DNA from: Nitrosarchaeum sp.
GTDB taxonomy: Archaea; Thermoproteota; Nitrososphaeria; Nitrososphaerales; Nitrosopumilaceae
Direction: 5' to 3'
Assembly (NCBI GenBank): GCA_025699025.1
Contig: JAILWJ010000003.1
Coordinates: 1 to 64,000 of the forward strand
DNA length: 64,000 bases
The position numbers and the translations under genes were made by a program. Shown here piece after piece: positions 27,090-34,471 of this stretch. The notes under the pieces are model-generated. The model did no database searches and had not been told where the DNA came from. It was given only the letters and a program-made list of their open reading frames with translations. How positions within the stretch are numbered: the first letter of the stretch is position 1; every line of letters starts with the position of its first letter.

Positions 27090-27185
27090 ATGAGAGGGCT
27101 CTGCCAAAAATGTCATTCGTCAAATGTAGAAATTTTCGTCCAAGATGGAAGGCCAGTGTGTAAACAATGCGGCAAAACAGATTAG
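27090..27185 (+). CDS. 31-residue zinc-ribbon microprotein
   Basis: The protein is 31 residues with a complete four-Cys zinc ribbon: C5-x2-C8 and C24-x2-C27, 15 residues apart, ending KTD. An AATTTAAAC TATA element at 27058-27066 lies ~28 bases before the ATG, so it has its own leaderless promoter. Such stand-alone ribbons are near the lower limit for a folded protein. Function unknown. Confidence 0.7.
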   Translation: MRGLCQKCHSSNVEIFVQDGRPVCKQCGKTD

Positions 27186-27208
27186 CGCAAATTAAAAAGT
27201 AAGAAGGA

Positions 27209-27661
27209 TCAGTCCAGTTTTTTGAAATCTTCTTTGGTCATTCCGAGGATTATTTTTTCCCCCACACCCCAAATTTCAGATTTGGAGAGGATCTTGGAAT
27301 GAAGTAGACCATCAGTGATTTCAATTGACTCCAGTTCGCTGGTCTCAGGATTTCTGTGTATGCGTTTTACTTTGCCAATCTTGTGTCTATCAATATCAAC
27401 TACCTGGATTCCAGTTCTGACTGGAGGTCTGCTTAACAATAGAGTTTCGTCGGTAAACTTGTCGATATAATCATCAGATAGAAAGTAATCCTTGTTAAAG
27501 CCCTGATGGATTGTGACGCCTGAAACTATGAGTGTTTCTGGGTTTATGTGAATGTGTTTTACTTTGCCATAGTCGATTCCTTCTCTGTCAATTACTCTTT
27601 TTCCAGTGAAATCATCGGCCGTGGTAATGTTTGAAGGCATTCCTTCTAGTTTGACTGACAT
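27209..27661 (-). CDS. PRC-barrel domain protein (two barrels)
   Basis: A 150-residue protein of two PRC-barrel-like repeats: DFTGKRVIDREGIDYGKVKHIHINPETL and VVDIDRHKIGKVKRIHRNPETSELESIEI. PRC barrels are adaptor domains found in RimM and photosynthetic reaction-centre H subunits and are often stand-alone in archaea. I chose ATG 27661 because longer frames would run into the divergent gene at 27749. It is soluble. The function is not evident. Confidence 0.8.
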   Translation of the reverse strand: MSVKLEGMPSNITTADDFTGKRVIDREGIDYGKVKHIHINPETLIVSGVTIHQGFNKDYFLSDDYIDKFTDETLLLSRPPVRTGIQVVDIDRHKIGKVKRIHRNPETSELESIEITDGLLHSKILSKSEIWGVGEKIILGMTKEDFKKLD

Positions 27662-27748
27662 GACGCTTGATTGACAGATTTGCTTATCATACCAAATATC
27701 AGAATTTTCTAGCAATGAGGTTAAATTACTTGACAGAATGCATTCGTC

Positions 27749-28069
27749 ATGGCAACAAAGGAGGACGTATTCCGAGCAATCCTGGTTACCAAAGGCAGAA
27801 AGACAGGCAAGAGCCACTCCGTGATGCTTCGTGCGGTAAAATATAACGGAAAAATATATTTTTCAAGACACAGGCCAGATGGGGACTGGTTTCAGAACGC
27901 AGTTGTAAATCCACAAGTCACAATAAAATACAACAATTCAACACATACAGGAACGGCAAAGCAAGTCAAAGATGAAAGGATAGCAAGTAAAATTTCAGAA
28001 TTAAAATATCCCGGTGAAGAGAGGGCCAAGGAAAAAAGAGTTGCAATAGAAATCACACTAGATGAATGA
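27749..28069 (+). CDS. F420/flavin-binding nitroreductase-like (Ddn/DUF385-type) protein
   Basis: A 106-residue split-barrel protein resembling the deazaflavin-dependent nitroreductase family: LVTKGRKTGKSHSVMLRAVKYNGKIYF near the N-terminus and a GDWFQNAVVNPQVTIKYN strand pair. The basic GRKTGK segment is where these proteins contact F420 phosphates. The presence of cofE in the same window fits F420 use, but the substrate is unknown. The ATG at 27749 diverges from the PRC-barrel gene. The 3' end overlaps the convergent gene by 17 bases. Confidence 0.65.
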   Translation: MATKEDVFRAILVTKGRKTGKSHSVMLRAVKYNGKIYFSRHRPDGDWFQNAVVNPQVTIKYNNSTHTGTAKQVKDERIASKISELKYPGEERAKEKRVAIEITLDE

Positions 28070-28685
28070 TAGTCGTCAGGCCACGACGATCATACTCGGT
28101 ATCACCATTCATTTCAACTACAGTTACTGTAAATGAGATCACATCTCTCTGTTTTGCATCTTCTGCATGAAGTGTAAGATGGATGTCCATCAGATCAAAT
28201 TGCTCGGTGGGAAGATTTTTTTCATCAATGTATGCGCCGCATGTTGATTCGATTCGGAACCGATCGTCTTTAAAATGAAACCCAAGCTTGGTTTTTCTAT
28301 TTTCCCTGCCGTTGGCTTTTACATTTATGTCAATAGTTCCAGGTTTTGCCATGGTATAGCTTGATGTTCCATTGACAAACACACCTATAGGAAATGGCTT
28401 TCCTGCAGTGGATTCTGCCATTTTTTGAATGCCGTCATTCATTACAACATCCACGGCTTTGATCGATTGTGCAACTTTTGCAATCCATTCATTGGTCCTC
28501 TTTATTGTGGCATGAATCCCATCTCTTCTTTTTTTGTCTTCGTCTTCTGGAAGCTTGTAGTAATCAACCCATGCTTCATAGTCATGCGATATGTCTTCGA
28601 TAAAATCAATGCATGTTCTCTTGTAGTCATCAACATTGGTGGTTCTTTCAGACTCGTCACCTGTTCTTAATCCATCATAATCCAT
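28053..28685 (-). CDS. Unknown soluble protein with C-terminal beta-rich domain
   Basis: A ~210-residue protein (MDYDGLRTGDESERTTNVDDY). The N-terminal third is helical (ATIKRTNEWIAKVAQSIKAVD), while the C-terminal two thirds look like an Ig-like beta sandwich ending EMNGDTEYDRRGLTTIIHLV. No signal peptide or membrane segment. A TTG at 28697 would add four residues. Not recognised. Confidence 0.6.
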   Translation of the reverse strand: MDYDGLRTGDESERTTNVDDYKRTCIDFIEDISHDYEAWVDYYKLPEDEDKKRRDGIHATIKRTNEWIAKVAQSIKAVDVVMNDGIQKMAESTAGKPFPIGVFVNGTSSYTMAKPGTIDINVKANGRENRKTKLGFHFKDDRFRIESTCGAYIDEKNLPTEQFDLMDIHLTLHAEDAKQRDVISFTVTVVEMNGDTEYDRRGLTTIIHLV

Positions 28686-28782
28686 TGGAAGCGCCAACAG
28701 AATAGTGATGGTTTTAACATCTAAAAAACTAATCTTGTCAGAAAATTAACGATATTAATGGGATTTTAGCAAGACACATCAA

Positions 28783-29262
28783 ATGATATTCTCAGAACTA
28801 ATCCAGAACCTACAAAAGGAGCTCAAGACAAATTTGGCACAAATCAGATTCCTGTTAAAGAAGAGTCCAGCCATAGGATATTCCAAAATAGTGGAGATTG
28901 GAAAGGAGGTAGGAAACAAATACAACATCAAGCTTGTAGTGAACTTTCCAAAAGAGGGAAGAATAGAGGAATTTGAAATGTATGGAAGACGGGATCTCAG
29001 CCTAATCATAGACTATGAGAGAAAACAGTTCCCAATAGATAGAAACATCATTAAAGAAAAGGCAAGGGAGATCTTAGGAGACATCAAGACTGAAGACGCA
29101 TACATGTATGAGAATAAGGAAGGCGTAAGAGTGTTTTCAGAAGGATGGAAGATAGACATTCTGCCACATTCTTTGCATATTTGGACAGAGTTTGATGAAA
29201 GGGTAACGCAGTTTTGCGATTGGCTTATGGACAATGTGTACATGGTAAAACACAAAGATTAG
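28783..29262 (+). CDS. Unknown 159-residue protein
   Basis: A soluble alpha/beta protein: an N-terminal helix (MIFSELIQNLQKELKTNLAQIRFLL split around 20), a FEMYGRRDLSLIIDYERKQFP middle and a HIWTEFDERVTQFCDWLMDN end. I do not recognise it. ATG 28783 is clear. The 3' end overlaps the convergent TPR gene by four bases. Confidence 0.65.
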   Translation: MIFSELIQNLQKELKTNLAQIRFLLKKSPAIGYSKIVEIGKEVGNKYNIKLVVNFPKEGRIEEFEMYGRRDLSLIIDYERKQFPIDRNIIKEKAREILGDIKTEDAYMYENKEGVRVFSEGWKIDILPHSLHIWTEFDERVTQFCDWLMDNVYMVKHKD

Positions 29263-29618
29263 GAATTTTCTAATTTTTCAAGCAGCCCGTGCGCTTCATA
29301 ATTATCTGGTTGTAGTTTTAGAATTTTTTTGCAGCAGTCAATTGCTTTATCTTTTTGTTGTAAGGAAAGATGGGCATTTGTTTTTAGGACAAGGGTTTCA
29401 ACATCATCGCTTTTCATAGCATGGGCCTGCTCAAAATACGGAATTGCTTTTTGAGCGTCCTCTAAAATATAGTAAATGCTTCCCATGATGAACATAAAGT
29501 CAGGATCGTTAGCAAACTTTGCCTCTAGGTTCTTGCCGTATTCAAGAGCATCGACATACTCCCCGTCTTTGATCAGTTTTTTAAGATGTCTTTTTGGGTA
29601 AGTAAAAAGCCCTGTCAT
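29259..29618 (-). CDS. TPR-repeat protein
   Basis: A 119-residue protein of about three tetratricopeptide repeats. A canonical one is DPDFMFIMGSIYYILEDAQK followed by AIPYFEQA, and the last is KAIDCCKKILKLQPDNYEAHGLL. TPRs mediate protein-protein contacts; the partner is unknown. Confidence 0.85.
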   Translation of the reverse strand: MTGLFTYPKRHLKKLIKDGEYVDALEYGKNLEAKFANDPDFMFIMGSIYYILEDAQKAIPYFEQAHAMKSDDVETLVLKTNAHLSLQQKDKAIDCCKKILKLQPDNYEAHGLLEKLENS

Positions 29619-29699
29619 TTTATCGTCAGCCTACCTATAACACCTAACAATTTGAATGTAATACATTAATCCATTCAAGAAATTGCCAAAACAGCAAGT

Positions 29700-31187
29700 T
29701 TATGGAGCTGCAGAAATTTTCATGATTCCTTCTTTGATCAGGAACTGTATTCCCTGAACAAATGAAGAGTCGTCAATTGAGCCGTCTGCCCACCAGCCTG
29801 CATTGTTCTTAATCCATGATGGGATCTCATTGGAGCCAGTTCCTGTACCTTGTGTAGTTGGAGGAATCTTCATGATTCCTTCTTTGATCAGGAACTGTAT
29901 TCCCTGAACAAATGAAGAGTCGTCAATTGAGCCGTCTGCCCACCAGCCTGCATTGTTCTTAATCCATGATGGGATTTGTGGCGACGGAACTATGGGAGTG
30001 ACACTGCCCTCTCTAGCATAAACAGGAATCTCAATCACCAAATAATCAGCAGGCGTAGATGGAACAATTCCCTCAGGAGCTAGTCCATATACCCATACAG
30101 CATATCGTGCAATTCCAGGTTCTGCCTCCACCATAATATCAATTAAAGACTGACCAGATGGAGAAAAGAGAAACTTTCTTCCCTCTTCTTGAGCAATTGA
30201 TCTTAATGGGTTTAGATTTTCATCCACCAGCAGTAGGTCATATTGAACTTGATTAAGATATTGAGTATCATCGTACTTGCTGATGAATTCAATTAGCCAT
30301 TGCATAGAGCAGCCTTGAGTAACCTCCGAAGGTCCGTAAAAGGCATGTATCTGGTAGCTAAAGTTTTTTGTTGGTTTTTTGATGCTTTCGGTCCTTTCAT
30401 AATTTGTTTTACATCCCATCTCAGCTGCCTTTACATCAGTAGAGACAATTCCAATAAATGGGCTTGTAGATACGTTTTCGCGATACTCTAGTAATTCAAA
30501 CTGATATTCCGGTGGAGGTATTCCTTCTGAAACATGTGTCCAAGTTTGAGCTTTTATTGGAAATGGGAAGTTATCTACAATCCATACCTTGCTTACGTAC
30601 CCGCCTGTCTTCCATGAAACCAAAACTGTCTCCCAGGTTCCAGCTTTGACAGTAACGGTTTCAATGGCAGTTGGCATAACTTGTTCTCCGCCAATGTTTC
30701 CAATCTTTCCCCAAGATGTTGCTTTGAATTCTTTTGGTCCTTTACCGCCAGAGCTTCCATCAGATGTCGCAAAGGCAGATAGCCATGCAATAGATGATTT
30801 GAATGCACCTCGGTAAACACCTAGTTCGGCGCTACCTCCTGTGGGTTCTGGAGCAATTTTTCCCAATTCCAGTTCACCTTTGATTATTTTATTGCCATCA
30901 TAAACAACAGCTTCTGCTAGCCATTTTGTTTCACTTCCAACCTGTTTATCACCCTTAATCCAAATATCCATCTCAAATGTTGCACATTCTTTGTAATCCA
31001 CATGGCACATTGAATAGCTGAAATAATCACCCTGTTTGAGACCCTCTCCAGCATACCAAGATCCTTCCTTGTTGACACCACCAGACTGGAATTGTGCTGA
31101 TGCCATTGGAGAAAAGGTTCCAAGGATCAAAATTGCAATCAATGAACCAGCCATGAACGTATGTTTCAAATCAAAAAAATTGAGCAC
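29700..31187 (-). CDS. Secreted protein with duplicated WIKNNAGWW tail module
   Basis: A 495-residue exported protein with a signal peptide (SLIAILILGTFSPMASAQ). Residues ~40-230 form a beta-rich domain with paired Cys (MCHVDYKEC). Residues ~255-385 are a second beta-rich domain. The C-terminus is two near-identical ~37-residue modules starting IPSWIKNNAGWWADG and ending LIKEGIMKI, joined by a PTTQGTGTGSNE linker. One such module also ends PstS. Related tails recur, as I recall, in other secreted proteins of ammonia-oxidising archaea; a wall-anchoring or S-layer-binding role is inference. Confidence 0.8.
   Translation of the reverse strand: MLNFFDLKHTFMAGSLIAILILGTFSPMASAQFQSGGVNKEGSWYAGEGLKQGDYFSYSMCHVDYKECATFEMDIWIKGDKQVGSETKWLAEAVVYDGNKIIKGELELGKIAPEPTGGSAELGVYRGAFKSSIAWLSAFATSDGSSGGKGPKEFKATSWGKIGNIGGEQVMPTAIETVTVKAGTWETVLVSWKTGGYVSKVWIVDNFPFPIKAQTWTHVSEGIPPPEYQFELLEYRENVSTSPFIGIVSTDVKAAEMGCKTNYERTESIKKPTKNFSYQIHAFYGPSEVTQGCSMQWLIEFISKYDDTQYLNQVQYDLLLVDENLNPLRSIAQEEGRKFLFSPSGQSLIDIMVEAEPGIARYAVWVYGLAPEGIVPSTPADYLVIEIPVYAREGSVTPIVPSPQIPSWIKNNAGWWADGSIDDSSFVQGIQFLIKEGIMKIPPTTQGTGTGSNEIPSWIKNNAGWWADGSIDDSSFVQGIQFLIKEGIMKISAAP
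29721..29825. repeat. 105-bp perfect direct repeat, copy 1
   Basis: It is base-for-base identical to 29871-29975 and encodes the second (C-terminal) tail module of the secreted protein. Confidence 0.95.
29871..29975. repeat. 105-bp perfect direct repeat, copy 2
   Basis: It is identical to 29721-29825 at a 150-base offset (50 codons), in frame, and encodes the first tail module. Confidence 0.95.
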
Positions 31188-31248
31188 AACAGATAGTTAA
31201 AGGTTATTCAAATAAGCAAATATAGAGGAAAATTGGAGAAATTTTAGA

Positions 31249-31416
31249 ATGTGTGAATGCTCAAAAATACATTTGTATGAAGTTGAGTTCAAGCTGGACG
31301 GAATGGTAGTAGTTCCAACACACAAGAATTGTGGATTTGCACTTGATGAAAAGCAATCAGACAAGTTCCAAAAAGAACTAGTAAAATCATGGGGCTTTGA
31401 GGACGAAGAAGAGTAA
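31249..31416 (+). CDS. 55-residue small acidic-tailed protein
   Basis: It starts MCECSKIHLYEVEFKLDG and ends KSWGFEDEEE. There are three Cys (C2, C4, C27). A CAAATATAG TATA-like element lies ~26 bases before the ATG, and codon use is normal. Not recognised; the C-x-C start and single later Cys could bind a metal. Confidence 0.55.
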   Translation: MCECSKIHLYEVEFKLDGMVVVPTHKNCGFALDEKQSDKFQKELVKSWGFEDEEE

Positions 31417-31417
31417 G

Positions 31418-31440
31418 TAAAAAAGAAAAGAAAAAGTTGT
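31418..31440 (-). terminator. T-rich terminator of the metallothionein-like gene
   Basis: The minus strand after the stop at 31448 is a series of T tracts, with only ~30 bases separating the convergent stops. Confidence 0.45.
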
Positions 31441-31447
31441 ATTTTCT

Positions 31448-31582
31448 TTAATGTTCTGCGTTTTTGCAAATATCTAATTTACAATCACATGTAGCGTCAC
31501 AGTAACATTCTCCTTGCATAGCACAGTCACATTCAGTACCATTGTCTGCTTGTGCTGCACATCCACATGCTGCGTCGGACAT
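31448..31582 (-). CDS. Metallothionein-like 44-residue Cys-rich protein
   Basis: A 44-residue protein with nine Cys, eight of them in C-x-C pairs (C6-x-C8, C18-x-C20, C26-x-C28, C32-x-C34) plus C39, and many Asp/Glu. There are no long hydrophobic stretches. This is the composition and C-x-C spacing of a metallothionein, which would bind Cu(I), Zn(II) or Cd(II) in thiolate clusters. Ammonia oxidisers depend heavily on copper, so copper buffering is the natural hypothesis. A TTTTAAAATA TATA element lies ~25 bases before the ATG. I know no named family that it belongs to. Confidence 0.75.
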   Translation of the reverse strand: MSDAACGCAAQADNGTECDCAMQGECYCDATCDCKLDICKNAEH

Positions 31583-31635
31583 ATCATAGCAAAGAATCTA
31601 CTTATTTTAAAAGGTTAGTACATGAATTTGGAAGA

Positions 31636-32520
31636 TCAGGCTTGATACAGGTGCTCCAGGATTTGCCTGCAGGACTTTTCAACGTGTTTGGATTGCTCCA
31701 ATAATAGTCCAGAATCAACCTCAATGTCAAAGGCGATCTTTAGTATATGAATTAGGTATTGCTCCTTATCTATGGTTTTTTTTATTTTAATGAAGCTTTC
31801 TTTGTTCAGGTAACCCAGGTAAAAATAACAGTCAGACAGCATTGAGTTCTTTACAAAAAAATCATGTTTTTGTTGTATCATTTGAGAATGGTTAGTGTTC
31901 TCAGCAATGTCTGAAAACCCAACTGTTGATTTTAGCATTCTCTCTAAGAGAGTAGGGGTTGCTCGCTCTATCCCAACTGTTTGATTGACTACTGAAAGAT
32001 GCTGGTTTACAGGTGTTTTTTCAAACTTTCTTAACATTTCCAGCATGTGTGATGGGGAAGGCCTTTTCTGATTGAGTGCGCATATTGCATCTGCCAAATA
32101 AAATGAAGCGCATTTTTGCCAACATGCTGCAAACAAATTAGAAGAGTCAATTCCGTCTTTGCACTTTTCACAACAAAAGATAGATTCAATCAAGCAATTT
32201 TTTGCAAAATCACGGTATAGTTTTTGTCTCTTTTCTTTAACTTTAGATAAGAGCATTCGGAGCTCCCAAGAATCGTCCTGGATTATTTGCATATTGTCGT
32301 ACTGGATCAAAACTTCAGATTTTGTCTCTTGTAATGTGCCATGGTGAAGGTGAATGTACCTTCCTTCAAACAAGATGATTTGATCATGTCCTAATGTTTC
32401 ATCAAATACGGTAATATCATAATCACATGAATCAAAGCTCTCAGCAGTAGTTCTGCAACCACCCAAGCCAACGGGAAAACTTGCCAAGTTTTGTTGCTCG
32501 ACAAATTTTTTCAAATCCAT
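31636..32520 (-). CDS. Putative nucleotidyltransferase-fold protein with helical C-terminal domain
   Basis: A 294-residue protein. The N-terminus reads G20-G21-x11-D33-Y-D35-I, the hG[GS]...DhD signature of the polymerase-beta nucleotidyltransferase fold; a third acidic residue may come from later strands. Residues ~95-290 are helical with a Cys cluster (FCCEKCKDG at 115-123), reminiscent of a substrate-binding helical domain such as those fused to small nucleotidyltransferases. The substrate and even the activity are unproven. It stands alone, upstream of the tRNA-Glu gene on the opposite strand. Confidence 0.55.
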   Translation of the reverse strand: MDLKKFVEQQNLASFPVGLGGCRTTAESFDSCDYDITVFDETLGHDQIILFEGRYIHLHHGTLQETKSEVLIQYDNMQIIQDDSWELRMLLSKVKEKRQKLYRDFAKNCLIESIFCCEKCKDGIDSSNLFAACWQKCASFYLADAICALNQKRPSPSHMLEMLRKFEKTPVNQHLSVVNQTVGIERATPTLLERMLKSTVGFSDIAENTNHSQMIQQKHDFFVKNSMLSDCYFYLGYLNKESFIKIKKTIDKEQYLIHILKIAFDIEVDSGLLLEQSKHVEKSCRQILEHLYQA

Positions 32521-32600
32521 TAAAATGAATCCAGAGTGATTTTGTATAAATGATCAAACTTACTAATTTTCACTAATCGATTTATTGTCAAAACATTTCC

Positions 32601-32608
32601 TTTAAATT
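32601..32608 (+). promoter_or_regulatory. TATA box of tRNA-Glu
   Basis: TTTAAATT is centred ~28 bases before the first base of the tRNA, the expected archaeal spacing. Confidence 0.6.
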
Positions 32609-32632
32609 GAGATTGAGATCATTTTTCAACAA

Positions 32633-32708
32633 GCTCCTGTGGTGTAGTCCGGCTAAGCATACTGCCCTCTCAAGGCAGTGATCCCGGGTTCAAATCCCGG
32701 CGGGAGCA
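32633..32708 (+). tRNA. tRNA-Glu (CUC anticodon)
   Basis: A full cloverleaf folds. Acceptor GCTCCTG pairs with CGGGAGC, the anticodon stem is CTGCC/GGCAG with loop CTCTCAA (anticodon CTC), and the T arm is CCGGG-TTCAAAT-CCCGG. The discriminator base is A at 32708. CCA is not encoded, and a T run follows as terminator. There is no intron. Confidence 0.95.
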
Positions 32709-32869
32709 TTTTTCTTATTGGGTACAAATATTCGGATTTTATCTATGTAGACAGCACATATCTTACAATCATAAAATGAAGTATTGCAAGAAAAATTTGA
32801 AAAAGTATGGTTAAACCAGAATTTAATCAAAGGTTATAATTTAACCGTCCATCTACATTTAGACTAAAA

Positions 32870-33700
32870 ATGTCAACACACACAAGACAGAAAAAATACA
32901 TCGTAACTGTAGTGGTAGCTGCATTAATCGTAGTCGGGATTGTGAGTGCGTATCTCATCCCCACCCAGACAACATTAACCATCATACCAATTACACAAGA
33001 AGAACAAGAAAGAAACGAGGCACTAGGCATAGCCCAAAGATACATCGTAACTAGCCCGACATTTGCATTTGATGGAGACATCAATACATTAGATGTGGAA
33101 TACATTGGCTCTGCTGAATCATTTCCACCCCAATACATGTTCACAATGGCATTTGATTCATCGCATGGAGGGTATGGAAATAGAGAAGGACAGATGCTGA
33201 CTCAGGCCATCACACACCATAAAATGGACATAATTGTATCAGAAGGCAATGTAATTTCTGCTGTCACAGATAAGACATGGGATGAGATTAACCATCAGTA
33301 TGTTCTAAAACAAAAATTGCCGTCAAGTAACGAGCAAACAGAATACTTTGATGAGAAAGTAACAGATTACCAATCATTGTTAGTGGCACTAAAATCCCGA
33401 GGCCTTGAAGTAAAAGAGACTGAAGAAATTAATGATTCAGTATTTGCAGTTCCAATCAAAGTTCTCTCCGTTGCAGGAATGGATCTTCAAGTGTACGAGT
33501 TTGGTTCAGAATCCATTACAAATGAGGCAATTCAGGTAGTTTCTTCAGATGGGACAGAGATTGGATCAAGTGTAATTAGATGGATCGATGAGCCACATTT
33601 TTACAGCCAAGGCAAAATTATTGTCCAATATATTGGACACAACCCAGAAATGTTGAGTGTACTTGATTCACTTTTAGGCAACCAGTTTGCCGGAATGTGA
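32870..33700 (+). CDS. Membrane-anchored protein of unknown function
   Basis: A 276-residue protein with one N-terminal membrane segment (YIVTVVVAALIVVGIVSAYL) after a short basic cytoplasmic end. The ~245-residue extracytoplasmic part has no Cys and two half-similar segments. Not recognised. A TTATAATTTAA element lies ~30 bases before the ATG. A T-rich terminator follows. Confidence 0.7.
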   Translation: MSTHTRQKKYIVTVVVAALIVVGIVSAYLIPTQTTLTIIPITQEEQERNEALGIAQRYIVTSPTFAFDGDINTLDVEYIGSAESFPPQYMFTMAFDSSHGGYGNREGQMLTQAITHHKMDIIVSEGNVISAVTDKTWDEINHQYVLKQKLPSSNEQTEYFDEKVTDYQSLLVALKSRGLEVKETEEINDSVFAVPIKVLSVAGMDLQVYEFGSESITNEAIQVVSSDGTEIGSSVIRWIDEPHFYSQGKIIVQYIGHNPEMLSVLDSLLGNQFAGM

Positions 33701-33710
33701 TTCAAGTATC

Positions 33711-33724
33711 TCTTTTTTTGTTTT
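33711..33724 (+). terminator. T-rich terminator
   Basis: A T7 run and a T4 run start ten bases after the stop at 33700, matching archaeal intrinsic termination. Confidence 0.55.
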
Positions 33725-33863
33725 ATAGAAGTTAAGCCTGACAGACAGATCACGTTTCAACAGGTATAGGAAATAATCAGATTGAATTTCAAGTAACTTT
33801 TTTGAGATTTGTGCAATATTGAGAAATAATCAGGAACTTATACTACACATAACCAAAAACGAT

Positions 33864-34049
33864 ATGGCCAACTACATAGGGGACAATAACAAAAAACAAG
33901 TACATGATCTTGAAAATCTAAAAGACAATTGCCAAATGGACGAAATCAAGCTAGTGCACAGAAGATACTTCATCCCAGACTCATTCAAGCAGGCAAATTC
34001 TGAAGGATACACGAGTTGTGCATGGTGCATTGAAAACTTTCAAAAATAG
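33864..34049 (+). CDS. 61-residue protein of unknown function
   Basis: It starts MANYIGDNNKKQVHDLENLK and ends TSCAWCIENFQK, with a C-x2-C near the C-terminus. I chose ATG 33864 because a TTATACTA TATA element lies ~22 bases upstream; a TTG at 33819 is the longer alternative. The H-x-R-R-Y-F-I-P-D core suggests a small nucleic-acid or nucleotide-related protein, but no family is recognised. Confidence 0.55.
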   Translation: MANYIGDNNKKQVHDLENLKDNCQMDEIKLVHRRYFIPDSFKQANSEGYTSCAWCIENFQK

Positions 34050-34117
34050 AGCAACATTTACCGCAATAATTCAACCAATTGTCTTTACCTTATAAGCCAG
34101 AGGCAACCCAGTAAAGC

Positions 34118-34222
34118 ATGTTAAAAAAACTATTTTCAAGACTGAAAAATAACCAGAAAAACGCAACAGAGAACATAAACGCATTCAAAGAATCCGAGAA
34201 GAAAAGAGAAGAGTCAAATTGA
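34118..34222 (+). CDS. 34-residue basic leader-like ORF, coupled to the next gene
   Basis: It starts MLKKLFSRLKNNQKNATENI and ends EKKREESN. The TATA element CTTATAAG at 34089-34096 lies ~26 bases before the ATG, so the promoter belongs to this ORF. Its TGA overlaps a TTG in another frame (TTGA) that opens the zinc-finger ORF. Either it is a true small gene translationally coupled to the next one, or the pair is one gene with a frameshift. Confidence 0.5.
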   Translation: MLKKLFSRLKNNQKNATENINAFKESEKKREESN

Positions 34223-34323
34223 GATATCATTGCAAAACATGCAGCTTTCACTGGGAAGGATGGATGGACACATTTGACAAAGTACTAACTCATGAAAAGA
34301 CACACGTGATCAAAAAGGCATAA
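34219..34323 (+). CDS. 34-residue C2H2-type zinc-finger ORF (or 3' part of a frameshifted gene)
   Basis: From the TTG the frame reads RYHCKTCSFHWEGW... followed by VLTHEKTHVIKKA. C5-x2-C8 and H26-x3-H30 fit a classical C2H2 zinc finger with a 17-residue loop. It lacks its own TATA box, and its start overlaps the stop of the ORF before it. In the same frame, sense codons extend back ~22 codons before the TTG, rich in Arg/Lys, which leaves a frameshift open. Confidence 0.5.
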   Translation: MRYHCKTCSFHWEGWMDTFDKVLTHEKTHVIKKA

Positions 34324-34471
34324 GTGTCAACAGATAGAAAACCACATAGGATATTCTTTCATAGAAAAAAATAAAATCTGGCCCACCCACCATGAGATAC
34401 ATCCAAGACATTGCCTTACAGATGATCAAAGCATGGTTTCTTTAAATAATTTAGATTAAGACCAAATCTAG

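Noticed and set aside
31197-31469. 90-codon minus-strand frame
   Set aside because: Ser/Phe-rich antisense of the 55-residue gene at 31249 and the terminator region.
34391-34444. 17-codon ORF starting MRYIQDIALQ
   Set aside because: Too short, no TATA at the right distance and no motif; the stretch more likely holds the promoter of the PLD-like gene.
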